This document shows positions 26,139 to 33,887 of a stretch of 64,000 nucleotides of DNA, one piece after another (position 1 is the first letter of the stretch; each line of letters opens with the position of its first letter). Under the pieces are notes generated by a model. It ran no database searches. It worked only from the letters and a program-made list of their open reading frames with translations, and was not told the origin of the DNA. The stretch comes from Shewanella marisflavi (GTDB taxonomy: Bacteria; Pseudomonadota; Gammaproteobacteria; Enterobacterales; Shewanellaceae): contig NZ_JAKIKX010000003.1 of the NCBI RefSeq assembly GCF_023283925.1, positions 186,001 to 250,000 of the forward strand, given 5' to 3'. The translations under genes were made by a program, and so were the position numbers.

Positions 26139-27221
26139 ATGGCAAATATTTGTCCTGGCTGCCATAAGGGCGTACTAAAAACCTATAACTTTCATGGTGA
26201 AATGGTCGACTGTTGCCGCCAATGTGGGGGGATCTGGTTTGAAAATGGCAAGCTTAATGCGGCGCTGTCGAAAGCAGATAACGGTGATGAAAATGTCAGT
26301 TTTGAGGAGAGCTTAGGGCAATTACTGGGGAGGTCCAGCCGTTCTTGCCACCAATGTGACCGTAGCCTGCATCGTTACCATTTGATGGAGAGTTATCATG
26401 TGGAGGTGGATATCTGCCACTCTTGCAGTGGGGTCTGGATCGATGAGCATGAGCGAACCAAAGTCGTGCAATCACCAAGAATAAAGCAGGTGTTAGGCGA
26501 GCTGAATGCTAAGCCTGGGGCCATTAGTTGGGTATTTCAATTTCTATTAAAGATGCCGGTGGAGTTTAACCTTAAACCTAAGTCTCGCCCGCTGATCACC
26601 TATCTGCTACTGGCGTTAAATATTGTGATTTTTGCTGCCTATGGCTTCAATCAAGCCTCGACCGAGCAAGTGTTTGCTCAATTTGCCATGCGATCCAATG
26701 AGGTTTTGGCGGGGCATCATCCCTGGACTCTGCTGAGCCATATGTTTCTCCATGGCGATATTATGCACCTGGCAGGTAATATGTATTTTCTCTATGTGGT
26801 GGGGGATAACCTCGAAGATGTACTGGGGCGGGCTAAGTTCCTCGGCCTCTATCTGTTGTGTGGTTTGGCGGCCGCTGCGGCGCAGATAATTGCCGACCCT
26901 GCCTCAAGCGTTTACATGGTTGGGGCGAGCGGTGCAATTGCGGGTCTTTTTGGTATGTATCTAATGTGGTTCCGTCATGCCAGCCTGACCTTCATGATAT
27001 TGATATTCCAAAAAAAGCTTAGCCCTATGGTATTTTTTGCGATCTGGCTGGGATTCAATATTTTCGGTCTATTGATGGCGGGGGAAGGCGTGGCTTACTG
27101 GGCCCATATCGGTGGCTTTGTTATGGGGTTGATATTGGGTATCACCCTAAAAGAAAAGGTCATGCACAATAATCCTATGTTGGCACTCCTCAGCGAACCC
27201 GAGGTCAAAATTGTTCGTTAG
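26139..27221 (+). CDS. Rhomboid intramembrane serine protease with N-terminal zinc ribbons
   Basis: A 360-residue fusion. Residues 1-120 hold two TFIIB-like zinc-ribbon modules: CPGCHKG at residues 5-11 with CCRQCGGIWFENGKL, then CHQCDRSLHRY with VDICHSCSGVWIDEHE; each gives four cysteines. Residues 148-345 are the rhomboid domain with about six helices: HMFLHGDIMHLAGNMYFLY carries the conserved HxxxN region, GASGAIAGLFGMYL holds the nucleophile Ser264 in GxSG, and YWAHIGGFVMGLILG holds His323, so the dyad is complete. The N-terminal ribbons would be cytoplasmic and could recruit or sense a partner (inference). Single-gene unit with a terminator behind it. Confidence 0.88.
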   Translation: MANICPGCHKGVLKTYNFHGEMVDCCRQCGGIWFENGKLNAALSKADNGDENVSFEESLGQLLGRSSRSCHQCDRSLHRYHLMESYHVEVDICHSCSGVWIDEHERTKVVQSPRIKQVLGELNAKPGAISWVFQFLLKMPVEFNLKPKSRPLITYLLLALNIVIFAAYGFNQASTEQVFAQFAMRSNEVLAGHHPWTLLSHMFLHGDIMHLAGNMYFLYVVGDNLEDVLGRAKFLGLYLLCGLAAAAAQIIADPASSVYMVGASGAIAGLFGMYLMWFRHASLTFMILIFQKKLSPMVFFAIWLGFNIFGLLMAGEGVAYWAHIGGFVMGLILGITLKEKVMHNNPMLALLSEPEVKIVR

Positions 27222-27234
27222 AGTGACGACTTAC

Positions 27235-27267
27235 TAAAAAGCCCCGTCTGCGGACTGGGCTTTTTAT
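27235..27267 (+). terminator. Rho-independent terminator
   Basis: AAAAAGCCC and GGGCTTTTT enclose a CG-rich 12-base loop. It follows the rhomboid stop by 14 bases. Confidence 0.85.
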
Positions 27268-27401
27268 TGGCCGATTTTTGCCGCTGAAACTTAAGCGAAA
27301 AAACGGCGTCTACCCCTTGAATATATTCAGATCTTGATAGCTGGTAATTCGGGTAAACTTGGATACAATGTAACCATCATAACTGTCAAAGCGAGAGATA
27401 A

Positions 27402-27764
27402 ATGTCCAGAGCCAAAATCTTGATCATAGATGATGATCCCGTCTGCACCGGAGTACTACTCGCCATGCTGGGGGACGACTATGACGTGACCTCGGCCAAT
27501 TCTGGTATTGGTGGAATCGAAGTGTTGAAGTCTTTGACGCCAGATCTCATCTTGTTGGATATCACCATGCCCCATGTGAATGGCTATCAGGTGATCCAGC
27601 ACCTTAAGGGAGGCGAGCAAACCGCTAGCATCCCGGTGGTCGTGATCAGCTCGCTGACGGAGCAATCGGACAAAGCCTTTGCCCTCAAGCTTGGAGTGGA
27701 TGGCTATATCACTAAACCTATCATGCCTGATGCCATTCAAGAGGTGATAGAGGATTACCTTTAA
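27402..27764 (+). CDS. Single-domain response regulator (CheY-like receiver)
   Basis: A 120-residue protein consisting only of a receiver domain. The acidic pocket is IIDDDPVC at residues 8-15, the phosphoacceptor Asp is in LILLDITMPHVNGYQV (near residue 53), the switch Ser is in VVISSLTEQ and the conserved Lys is in GYITKPIMP (near residue 107). No output domain is attached, so it must act by binding another protein; a partner kinase is not encoded next to it. ATG is preceded by GCGAGAGATAA. Not CheY proper, since flagellar contact residues cannot be verified. Confidence 0.9.
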   Translation: MSRAKILIIDDDPVCTGVLLAMLGDDYDVTSANSGIGGIEVLKSLTPDLILLDITMPHVNGYQVIQHLKGGEQTASIPVVVISSLTEQSDKAFALKLGVDGYITKPIMPDAIQEVIEDYL

Positions 27765-27971
27765 CTCGCCTTAGTGCCTCGTCGCCCACTATTGAGTGTC
27801 GAGGCTTTCATTTTAAATCATCTTTTTCAGTGGCTTGCATTGTAATTAGTGAGTCACTCATTCACCGATAGACTTCTCTCTAGACAGGTGTTCAGGCCTG
27901 GGCTATCTTATGGCGGCAACAAGGATGTCACCGCTTGGTTGACCAATTCAGCAAGTTAAATTAAGGGATTA

Positions 27972-28565
27972 ATGATGAAAGCAAACCTGCTATTGCCGCT
28001 ATTTTTTCTTCTCAGTAGCGCCCAGAGCGCCGAATTTCCACCACCTGATGCCTATGGGTTGGCCGGCATGGAAGTGGATGTCGCCAACCTTATCGAATAT
28101 AACGTCTCTCAAATGAAGGCTGACGGTGACTTTATTGCCATGGAGCAGGTCTCAGGTATCGACAGTGGCAAGCTCGAGCGCGGTTACCGACGCGCCATGA
28201 AGAGCTGCTTCGATAAGCATGACCTCATGTCAGAAGAGAATGCTGAGCGTTTGTCTAACTGCTTTATCGACGAGACCGCTAAGGGGGTAGGTGCTACCCC
28301 TGAGCAGTTTAATGCTTGGTTAGATGAGCTTGACCGACAAGACGCCGAAAACCCCGACGCTATGGACGCCCTCTTTAATGAGATGGATAAGATCAGCGAA
28401 GCCATCTATGCCCTGCAGGATAAGCCTGAGCGAACCGAGGCTGATGAGGCGCAGCTCGAGAGGTTAGAGCGAAAGCTTATGGAGCTGAGCGAGCAGCGCG
28501 ACAGGCTGCAGGCGCAGGAGACGGAAGCCATGGCCGCAGAGATGGAAGCCCTCTTCAAGCGCTAG
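27972..28565 (+). CDS. Uncharacterised exported protein, acidic and helical
   Basis: A 197-residue protein beginning with a signal peptide (residues 1-20, KANLLLPLFFLLSSAQSA). The mature part is strongly acidic. Two cysteines in MKSCFDKHD and LSNCFIDETA could form a disulfide. The C-terminal 70 residues (ISEAIYALQDKPERTEADE and onward) are a predicted coiled coil rich in Glu, Leu and Arg. No family recognised. It follows AAGGGATTA and ends before a terminator; single-gene unit. Two ATG codons lie in tandem, so the start may be 27972 or 27975. Confidence 0.7.
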   Translation: MMKANLLLPLFFLLSSAQSAEFPPPDAYGLAGMEVDVANLIEYNVSQMKADGDFIAMEQVSGIDSGKLERGYRRAMKSCFDKHDLMSEENAERLSNCFIDETAKGVGATPEQFNAWLDELDRQDAENPDAMDALFNEMDKISEAIYALQDKPERTEADEAQLERLERKLMELSEQRDRLQAQETEAMAAEMEALFKR

Positions 28566-28602
28566 TCATGCGCGAGTCATTCACACATAACCTTATTGAT
28601 AA

Positions 28603-28641
28603 AAGACTCGGTACTGTTGCATTCAGACCGAGCCTTTTTAA
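28603..28641 (+). terminator. Probable rho-independent terminator
   Basis: CTCGGT (28607-28612) pairs with ACCGAG (28627-28632), followed by CCTTTTTAA. The stem is short but placed 40 bases after the preceding stop. Confidence 0.65.
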
Positions 28642-28686
28642 TGTGCTTCTGGCCTAACTCTGACCTTATTAAGGCCTTATTAAGGC

Positions 28687-29358
28687 CTACCCTCTGGCGA
28701 TGGTGATATCGGCAATATGCCCATGGGCGGTGGCCTTTAGGGCGCCCTGCAGCATCTGGGCGGCTTCATCTGCGCTCATGAAGCTTGAGGTGTCGAGGGT
28801 TTTGCCGCTGGTGGGCCAAAAACCAGTATCCATGCCGCCGGGATAAACGGCGATGATCTTCATCGGTTTGCCTTTGAGTTCCAGGCGTACCGACTCGATA
28901 AAGCCGCGTACTGCCCATTTGGCGGCGCAGTAGGTGGACTCTCTCGCTTTGGCTTGCTGGGCTGCGGTTGACATTACCACCACCAGATTCAGCGGCGTGT
29001 CCTGATAACGTTTGACTAGCTCTCGTACCAGTAAGATGCTGGTGGTGACGTTGTTTTGCATGAGCTTTGCGATCTCATCCGCCCGTTGCTCGGCGATAGG
29101 GCCGAAGTAGCCGCTGCCAGCGCAGTGGATCACCGTCTCTAGTGCGCCGCCCATTGTCGTTACGGCATCGAGCAGCGCCGCGACGCCTTGTTCATCGCAA
29201 AGGTCGGCGGCAAGAGGATGCAGATTCATTGAGGTCTGTGCGATACCGGCCAGTTTGGCCTGGTTACGGCCGGATATGACCACCTGCTGATCCGCGTTGG
29301 CATAACGCTGAGCCAGGGCTGCGCCCAGACCGCTGCTGGCGCCGGTTATTAACATCAT
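28687..29358 (-). CDS. Short-chain dehydrogenase/reductase
   Basis: A 223-residue Rossmann oxidoreductase. The NAD(P) motif LITGASSGLGAALAQRYA (residues 3-20) is complete, ISGRNQAKL suggests NADP(H), CAGSGYFGP replaces the usual NNAG, VVMSTAAQQ supplies the catalytic Ser, and STYCAAKWAVRGF supplies Tyr and Lys. The substrate is unknown. It is the downstream neighbour of the YbaK gene, separated by a terminator, so probably transcribed alone. Confidence 0.88.
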   Translation of the reverse strand: MMLITGASSGLGAALAQRYANADQQVVISGRNQAKLAGIAQTSMNLHPLAADLCDEQGVAALLDAVTTMGGALETVIHCAGSGYFGPIAEQRADEIAKLMQNNVTTSILLVRELVKRYQDTPLNLVVVMSTAAQQAKARESTYCAAKWAVRGFIESVRLELKGKPMKIIAVYPGGMDTGFWPTSGKTLDTSSFMSADEAAQMLQGALKATAHGHIADITIARG

Positions 29359-29440
29359 GATTGACTCACTTTATCACTTGCCATGGTTGGGTTGTCTATT
29401 ATGCCGCAACGGCTAAGGGATGCCAGCCAGGCGGCACTAG

Positions 29441-29466
29441 AAAAAAGGGAAGCCTGAGCTTCCCCT
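29441..29466 (-). terminator. Rho-independent terminator of the ybaK-like gene
   Basis: On the minus strand GGGGAAGC, loop TCAG, GCTTCCC and TTTTTT follow the stop at 29479. Confidence 0.88.
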
Positions 29467-29478
29467 TGATGGTATGAG

Positions 29479-29958
29479 CTAATGAATGCTCTGGTAACTA
29501 AACCTTAAGTGTTTAGCATCTTTGATCAGCTTGATGAAATCTTCACGGCTGAGATGCACCAGACTGGTGTGATCGCCAGCCTCAAGGTAGAGTTCTTTAG
29601 CTTCGATCAGCAGATCATCATAGATGGTCTCGATATTATAGGCCGCGCCGAGAGAGGGAATGGCGCCATGTTCGCAATCGTCAAACATCTGGTAGACGGT
29701 TTGCTCCTTCACCAGATGCAGATCGCGGTTGAGCTTCTCGCCCAATGCCTTGAGGTTGATCTTATGATTGGTAGGCAGCACCGCCATGATCCTGCGTCCC
29801 TGATGATCTTCTAAGATCACGCCTTTGGCCACTTGAGCAGGCGCCAGATGGGCGGCGATAGCCGAACTGATGGAGTTGTGGCTATGGCGATGCAGCACTA
29901 TCTCATAGTTCACATCATGCTCGGCCAGATAGTGATTTAACCGGTTTGAAATACTCAT
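29479..29958 (-). CDS. YbaK/EbsC-family aminoacyl-tRNA deacylase
   Basis: A 159-residue single-domain trans-editing protein that hydrolyses mischarged tRNA. HSHNSISSAIAAHLAPAQVAK contains the conserved entry loop, with the catalytic-site Lys in QVAKGVILED (near residue 45). AVLPTNHKINLKALGEKLN and CEHGAIPSLGAAYNI (the GxxxP loop) follow. The length and lack of an appended domain place it near YbaK/ProXp types, but specificity (Cys-tRNAPro, Ala-tRNAPro or other) cannot be settled. Confidence 0.88.
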   Translation of the reverse strand: MSISNRLNHYLAEHDVNYEIVLHRHSHNSISSAIAAHLAPAQVAKGVILEDHQGRRIMAVLPTNHKINLKALGEKLNRDLHLVKEQTVYQMFDDCEHGAIPSLGAAYNIETIYDDLLIEAKELYLEAGDHTSLVHLSREDFIKLIKDAKHLRFSYQSIH

Positions 29959-30061
29959 ATACTTGCCTCGTTAACGTTGTGAAACGTTAACGATAAGTAT
30001 AGTTCAGTGAGGCTCTCGCGCCGATTTTCACTCTGCTAATGTCCCATGAAAAGTCGTTTAC

Positions 30062-30340
30062 CTATCGGCTTATCAAAGTCTTGAACCGGCTCAGCAATGA
30101 GGGGCGATAAAATGGGGTTATCTTACCCAAGCAGTAATCGCTTATCGCATCGTGTTTATCAGTCTTGAGCAGATAAGGGCGAACCTCCCAGCCATGAAGC
30201 TCCACCTCTTTGTGCAGGTGGCGACAATCGCTGCGAATGCGGCTGAAATCATCGCTTATCCTGTCACCTTCGAGGATAAGGGCTAAGATAAAGACGCTGT
30301 TCTGGCCGCCGCGGCGAATGTCCAGCCCGCAAGATTCCAT
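30062..30340 (-). CDS. Small hypothetical protein downstream of the SseB-like gene
   Basis: A 92-residue ORF whose ATG lies three bases after the stop of the SseB-like gene, so translation is probably coupled. It is basic (C-terminus RPSLLSRFKTLISR), with a hydrophobic strand VFILALILEG and HLHKEVELHGWEVRP in the middle. No family recognised. Tight linkage suggests it works with the neighbour. Confidence 0.55.
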   Translation of the reverse strand: MESCGLDIRRGGQNSVFILALILEGDRISDDFSRIRSDCRHLHKEVELHGWEVRPYLLKTDKHDAISDYCLGKITPFYRPSLLSRFKTLISR

Positions 30341-30343
30341 GAA

Positions 30344-30892
30344 TTAGCCGGCCTTCACGCTGGGATACTTGGCCAGCAGGGCGCGAACCGCGCCGAACAT
30401 GGGCAGATCGCTTGCCAGTACCTTGCCTAGCAGCAGGAGTTGATTACCCTGAGTGAGTAGCGCCATGTCAGGCAGCAACATATAGCGGATCTCATCGCTG
30501 CTGACGACCTTAGATAAGTTGCTATTGGGGTTGAGAGCCATATCCATCTGATTGGTCAGTAGCAGCTGAAATGCCTGAGGCGCATCTATCTCTATCTGAC
30601 CGTGAAATTCGCTGCCCTCTGCTTCCATAACCGCCTTAGCCTGATCGACCGACTCCTGCGAGGTAAAAATCGGCACGAAGTAGTGTACCTGCTCATCACT
30701 GACGGGGATGTGCCACTGCATGATGGAGAGCTCCGTGGTGCCATCGGCCTGAGGCGTGTCCTGGCCATCGCTCAGCAGGTAGAGCCTGGCCTTAATTAGG
30801 TGTTCATAGAGGGCTTTGGCCTGGGTGTGATCGGCAAGTGCGGCCTGCAGGGCGGTTTCGAGTGCGTTGCTTGGGGTGAGTGTAACTTCCAT
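30344..30892 (-). CDS. SseB-like protein
   Basis: A 182-residue cytoplasmic protein resembling the N-terminal domain of SseB (enhanced serine sensitivity). It starts with NALETALQAALADHTQAKALYEHLI, then LYLLSDGQD, YFVPIFTSQESVDQA near residue 82 (the FTS motif of the family) and a beta-rich remainder. The ATG at 30892 is taken because an upstream ATG at 30958 adds a non-conserved tail; AAGGATTTAAG lies before it. Molecular role unknown. First gene of a pair with 30062-30340. Confidence 0.7.
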   Translation of the reverse strand: MEVTLTPSNALETALQAALADHTQAKALYEHLIKARLYLLSDGQDTPQADGTTELSIMQWHIPVSDEQVHYFVPIFTSQESVDQAKAVMEAEGSEFHGQIEIDAPQAFQLLLTNQMDMALNPNSNLSKVVSSDEIRYMLLPDMALLTQGNQLLLLGKVLASDLPMFGAVRALLAKYPSVKAG

Positions 30893-30973
30893 TTTCTTAA
30901 ATCCTTGTTTCCAGCTGGTAGAGACCAGACATCCTGGTGAGCTGGCATAGTAGATCAAGGTATTAGCTTGGGT

Positions 30974-31245
30974 CTAGTTTTGGCGAGCTAAATATCTAAT
31001 TGTAATAGGTAAGTTATTACTTTTAGGGAGGTCACTCCTTTCGTTGAGAGAGGTCTCAATTGTTGTATCCACTGCCTTTTCAAAAGGGGGGGGGTGTTTG
31101 GCATCACCTTTCTGTGGGAGTTCAAACCTCCTCCTATTAATCATTTGATATTGGCTGAGAACTGAGCCGTTTGTTTTATCAGTAAGACGAGTCAAATCTC
31201 GATTGGTAAGGCTATCATCATCTTGAGTTGTAGCGGCATAGTGGA
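30974..31245 (-). pseudogene. Decayed fragment of the 33888-35201 lipoprotein gene
   Basis: Reading the minus strand from 31240, the translation TTQDDDSLTNRDLT then KTNGSVLSQYQM, RRFELPQKGDAKH and TTIETSLNERSDL aligns collinearly with ATQCDYSVANTDVT, KADGSVLSQYQM, GKFDIPWPKDAKH and YNIDTSLNLNVSDM of the full-length protein at 33888-35201 (its residues about 46-115). DNA identity is also visible, for example GGCTGAGAACTGAGCCGT against GACTGAGAACAGAGCCGT. A stop codon lies just upstream and neither signal peptide nor the remaining 320 residues is present. It is therefore a remnant of a paralogue, with a run of nine to ten C/G bases in the middle. Confidence 0.75.
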
Positions 31246-31648
31246 TTTAGCCAAAATGGGTATAGGCATATCTAGTGAGAGCTCTACTCATTTCATATTC
31301 TTTTTGTCTTCGCTTGGCCCCTTTTTCTGTGAATAAGAATTCACTTTTATCGCTTTTTGATTCTGATCGCCTGGTATTTATTATACTTTGTCGAGCTTTT
31401 GAGTTGTTAACATAACCTTAATTAAAACTTAATATTCAAGCCAACCTTGCTGGCTAAAAATGCCACAGGCTAGATAGGTCGGCATATACCACTATATTAG
31501 CGGTCAATATATGAGCGTTTGTTTGTTTTCTCTTTTTATATAGTGACTTAGTCTTAATTATCTTTGTTGAATATATCATTTATGGTGAAAAGTTTGATCT
31601 TGAAGCAGTAATCAATATACCTCTTTAGGGATATTTTGACTGATCGCC
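31246..31648. other. AT-rich non-coding region upstream of nrfA
   Basis: About 400 bases contain no ORF with a start and ribosome site. Sequence composition shifts from the GC-richer backbone to AT-rich here, marking the left edge of the accessory island. It probably contains distal regulatory DNA for nrfA, but no box other than the CRP site at its end was identified. Confidence 0.4.
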
Positions 31649-31664
31649 AGTGACAATCTTCACA
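31649..31664 (+). promoter_or_regulatory. CRP-type binding site upstream of nrfA
   Basis: AGTGA, six bases (CAATCT), TCACA: one mismatch from the CRP consensus TGTGA-N6-TCACA. The centre is 135 bases before the ATG. A GATATA box at 31704-31709 would place the site at a class I distance, which is inference. In Shewanella, CRP controls anaerobic respiration genes including nitrite reductase, so the site fits the gene. Confidence 0.6.
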
Positions 31665-31791
31665 CAAATGTTATCCGTATGTTTCTTCTTAACTATCCCT
31701 TTTGATATAGCTTTAATCGTCTTGATGACGCAGTGCTTACAATAAAATAACTACATAAAAAGTGAATAAAGTTCACTTGCAGGAGAGTAAG

Positions 31792-33513
31792 ATGAAATTA
31801 CAAAAGCTTGCAGTTGCTATTGCGGTCTCTGCCGTATTAGTTGGCTGTGGTGATGACGATGACACACAATTAGTGACTTGTGGTGAGGGTTCAATACTCA
31901 ATACTGAGACGAATATCTGTGAAGTGATTGCTGTTGACCCCGTCGATCCCGTTGATCCTGTCGTGTGCGGTGAAGGAACTGTGTTAGATGCAGAGACCAA
32001 TACCTGTGTTATTCCGCCATCAACTGGGCCTGTCGACCTATATAACAGCGATAACTGGCAGGAAAACTTCCCCGATCAACATGCCACTTGGGCAAGCACT
32101 GAAGAAAACAACCCTGAGTCTGGTGCGCCAACCGATCTGCTAGAAGCTAACCCTAATTTGGTTAGCGCTTGGGCTGGTTATGGTTTTGCCAAAGATTACA
32201 ACCGCGCTCGCGGCCACCATTATGCATTGACCGATGTGATCAAAACGCTGCGAACCGGTAATCCGATTGTCGGTCATGATGGTAATGTTGTCGGCGAAGC
32301 GATGGCGGCATCTTGCTGGTCTTGTAAGTCTCCAGACGTTGCACGCATGTACGATCTGGTGGGTGAAGGTAAGTTTGCCAACAATAGCTGGTCCACGTGG
32401 GGCCATGAGATGAGCAACACCATAGGTTGTGCCGATTGTCATGAGCTGGGTGAAAATACACTGCGTTTGAGCCGTCCATATGCCGACCGTGCTATGACAA
32501 AAGTGGGTCTGACATTCGAAGCGCAAAATCATAATGATCAAGCGAGCCAAACTTGTGCTCAGTGTCACGTCGAATACTACTTCGATGGTACCGACAGTAA
32601 AAAAGTGCGCTTCCCATGGGATCACTGGGTTCCTGGTGTAGAAACCGATTATGCAAGTGTCGTAGGTTACACGGGTGATGATAAGCTCTATAAGGGCTTC
32701 GCTGCCGAGGCTCAGTTAGCCTACTACGACAAGATTAATTTTAAAGATTGGACTAACGCCATTTCTGGTACGCCATCACTGAAAACGCAACATCCTGAAT
32801 ATGAAAACTTAATGGATAGAGCTTCCCATGTGATGCCTAACCACCTTGAGTTCAGCTGTAATACCTGTCATATGCCTAAAGCTACAAATGCTGATGGTAT
32901 CGAATACTCGAACCACAATGTTAAATTTGACCCCGCCAAGCTCCCTTCAGACTGTACGACTTGTCACAATGATAGTGCGCTTGAGTCTATTCTGGAAAAG
33001 AGAAAGACAGAGATTGAGAAGCTGCGTTTCGCAGCTACGGGTACCGATCCTCGTCTGACCGAAGCACACTTTAAGGCACAGGCTATCTGGGCTGCAAATG
33101 GTGTTGAAGGTATCGAAGCTGGCAAGACGATTGGCGAAGCTAAAGGTAACTATGAGGCTGCGCTGAAAGCAGGCAATGAGTTAGCGACCGAAATGAATAG
33201 TCTGCTTGGTAAACTCAGAAATGCTCAGTGGTTCTGGGATAGTGCAACGGCCTCACATGGTATGTACGCGCATAACTTTACCGAAGCAAAACGTCTGTTG
33301 GTTAAGTCTAATGCCATTCTGGACACTGTGATTGCTGAAGCTGACTTGCTACTGGCTAAATATGCGCCTGATTATGTCTATGACGCCACCAAGTACGATA
33401 CGAAAGCTGAGGTACAACTAGAAGCTGGCCTTAACTTAGACGCTATGAAAGCGGCTAAAGAAGAGTTCATTAATGAGCGTGTTAAGAAAGAGTGGCCTGT
33501 CGAACTACGCTAA
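31792..33513 (+). CDS. nrfA: Ammonia-forming cytochrome c nitrite reductase, lipoprotein form
   Basis: A 573-residue pentahaem c552 that reduces nitrite to ammonia with six electrons. Haem sites: CWSCK at 175-179 (Lys-ligated catalytic haem), then CADCH 213, CAQCH 255, CNTCH 356 and CTTCH 388. Flanking NrfA motifs are intact: WAGYGFAKDYNRARGHHYA, CHVEYYFDG (active-site Tyr), LKTQHPEYEN and FWDSATASHGMYAHN. Unlike periplasmic NrfA it begins with a lipobox (VLVGC, Cys19), so it should be membrane-anchored. Two copies of a CGEG-N-ETN-C module (Cys30-Cys43 and Cys59-Cys72) separated by a VDP repeat form an N-terminal extension. The start at 31792 follows AGGAG. No nrfB, nrfC, nrfD or haem lyase gene is adjacent; electrons probably come from a quinol dehydrogenase such as CymA, which is inference. 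Confidence 0.92.
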   Translation: MKLQKLAVAIAVSAVLVGCGDDDDTQLVTCGEGSILNTETNICEVIAVDPVDPVDPVVCGEGTVLDAETNTCVIPPSTGPVDLYNSDNWQENFPDQHATWASTEENNPESGAPTDLLEANPNLVSAWAGYGFAKDYNRARGHHYALTDVIKTLRTGNPIVGHDGNVVGEAMAASCWSCKSPDVARMYDLVGEGKFANNSWSTWGHEMSNTIGCADCHELGENTLRLSRPYADRAMTKVGLTFEAQNHNDQASQTCAQCHVEYYFDGTDSKKVRFPWDHWVPGVETDYASVVGYTGDDKLYKGFAAEAQLAYYDKINFKDWTNAISGTPSLKTQHPEYENLMDRASHVMPNHLEFSCNTCHMPKATNADGIEYSNHNVKFDPAKLPSDCTTCHNDSALESILEKRKTEIEKLRFAATGTDPRLTEAHFKAQAIWAANGVEGIEAGKTIGEAKGNYEAALKAGNELATEMNSLLGKLRNAQWFWDSATASHGMYAHNFTEAKRLLVKSNAILDTVIAEADLLLAKYAPDYVYDATKYDTKAEVQLEAGLNLDAMKAAKEEFINERVKKEWPVELR

Positions 33514-33550
33514 GTAGTCACTTCATCTCCAAACCACTTTGTCTCTAAGC

Positions 33551-33586
33551 AAAATGCCGGTCAGTTAAACTGACTGGCATTTTTAT
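33551..33586 (+). terminator. Rho-independent terminator of nrfA
   Basis: ATGCCGGTCAGTT and AACTGACTGGCAT form a 13-pair stem with one G-T-type mismatch, followed by TTTTTA. It lies 40 bases after the stop. Confidence 0.9.
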
Positions 33587-33838
33587 CTCATGGCGATTGA
33601 GTTATGGCCTGCATCTGAAGATGACTTTCCTTATAGTGTTTTGTGTCTTTGATTCTCTGATGGGGAAGGGGATCTGGGAACGATAAAAGTCGTGGAAATT
33701 GTGCCATGGCACTTGAAGTGCTGGCCGCTAAACAGGATAGGTAAATCACAGTGTTAATCGAGTAGAGCGACATCATTAGTCGCAAGAGGTAAGTCTAATG
33801 CTTGGTGGGAGCAAGTGTTGCAATCTTCATATGAGATG
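33587..33838. other. Intergenic region between nrfA and the convergent lipoprotein gene
   Basis: About 250 bases. A 65-codon minus-strand ORF is present but has no ribosome site or recognisable features and is not believed. Nothing else recognised. Confidence 0.35.
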
Positions 33839-33868
33839 GCTGACAGTATGGATAAGCATACTGTCAGC
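33839..33868. terminator. Perfect 12-bp hairpin, possible terminator
   Basis: GCTGACAGTATG and CATACTGTCAGC are exact inverted repeats with a 6-base loop, 20 bases beyond the stop of the minus-strand lipoprotein gene. There is no T-run on either side, so it may be a transcript-stabilising or rho-linked structure and not an intrinsic terminator. Confidence 0.5.
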
Positions 33869-33887
33869 AAGATGACCAATAGGGCGG

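Noticed and set aside
33588..33785. 65-codon minus-strand ORF between nrfA and the lipoprotein gene
   Set aside because: No ribosome site, no recognisable feature, and it overlaps the terminator side of nrfA.
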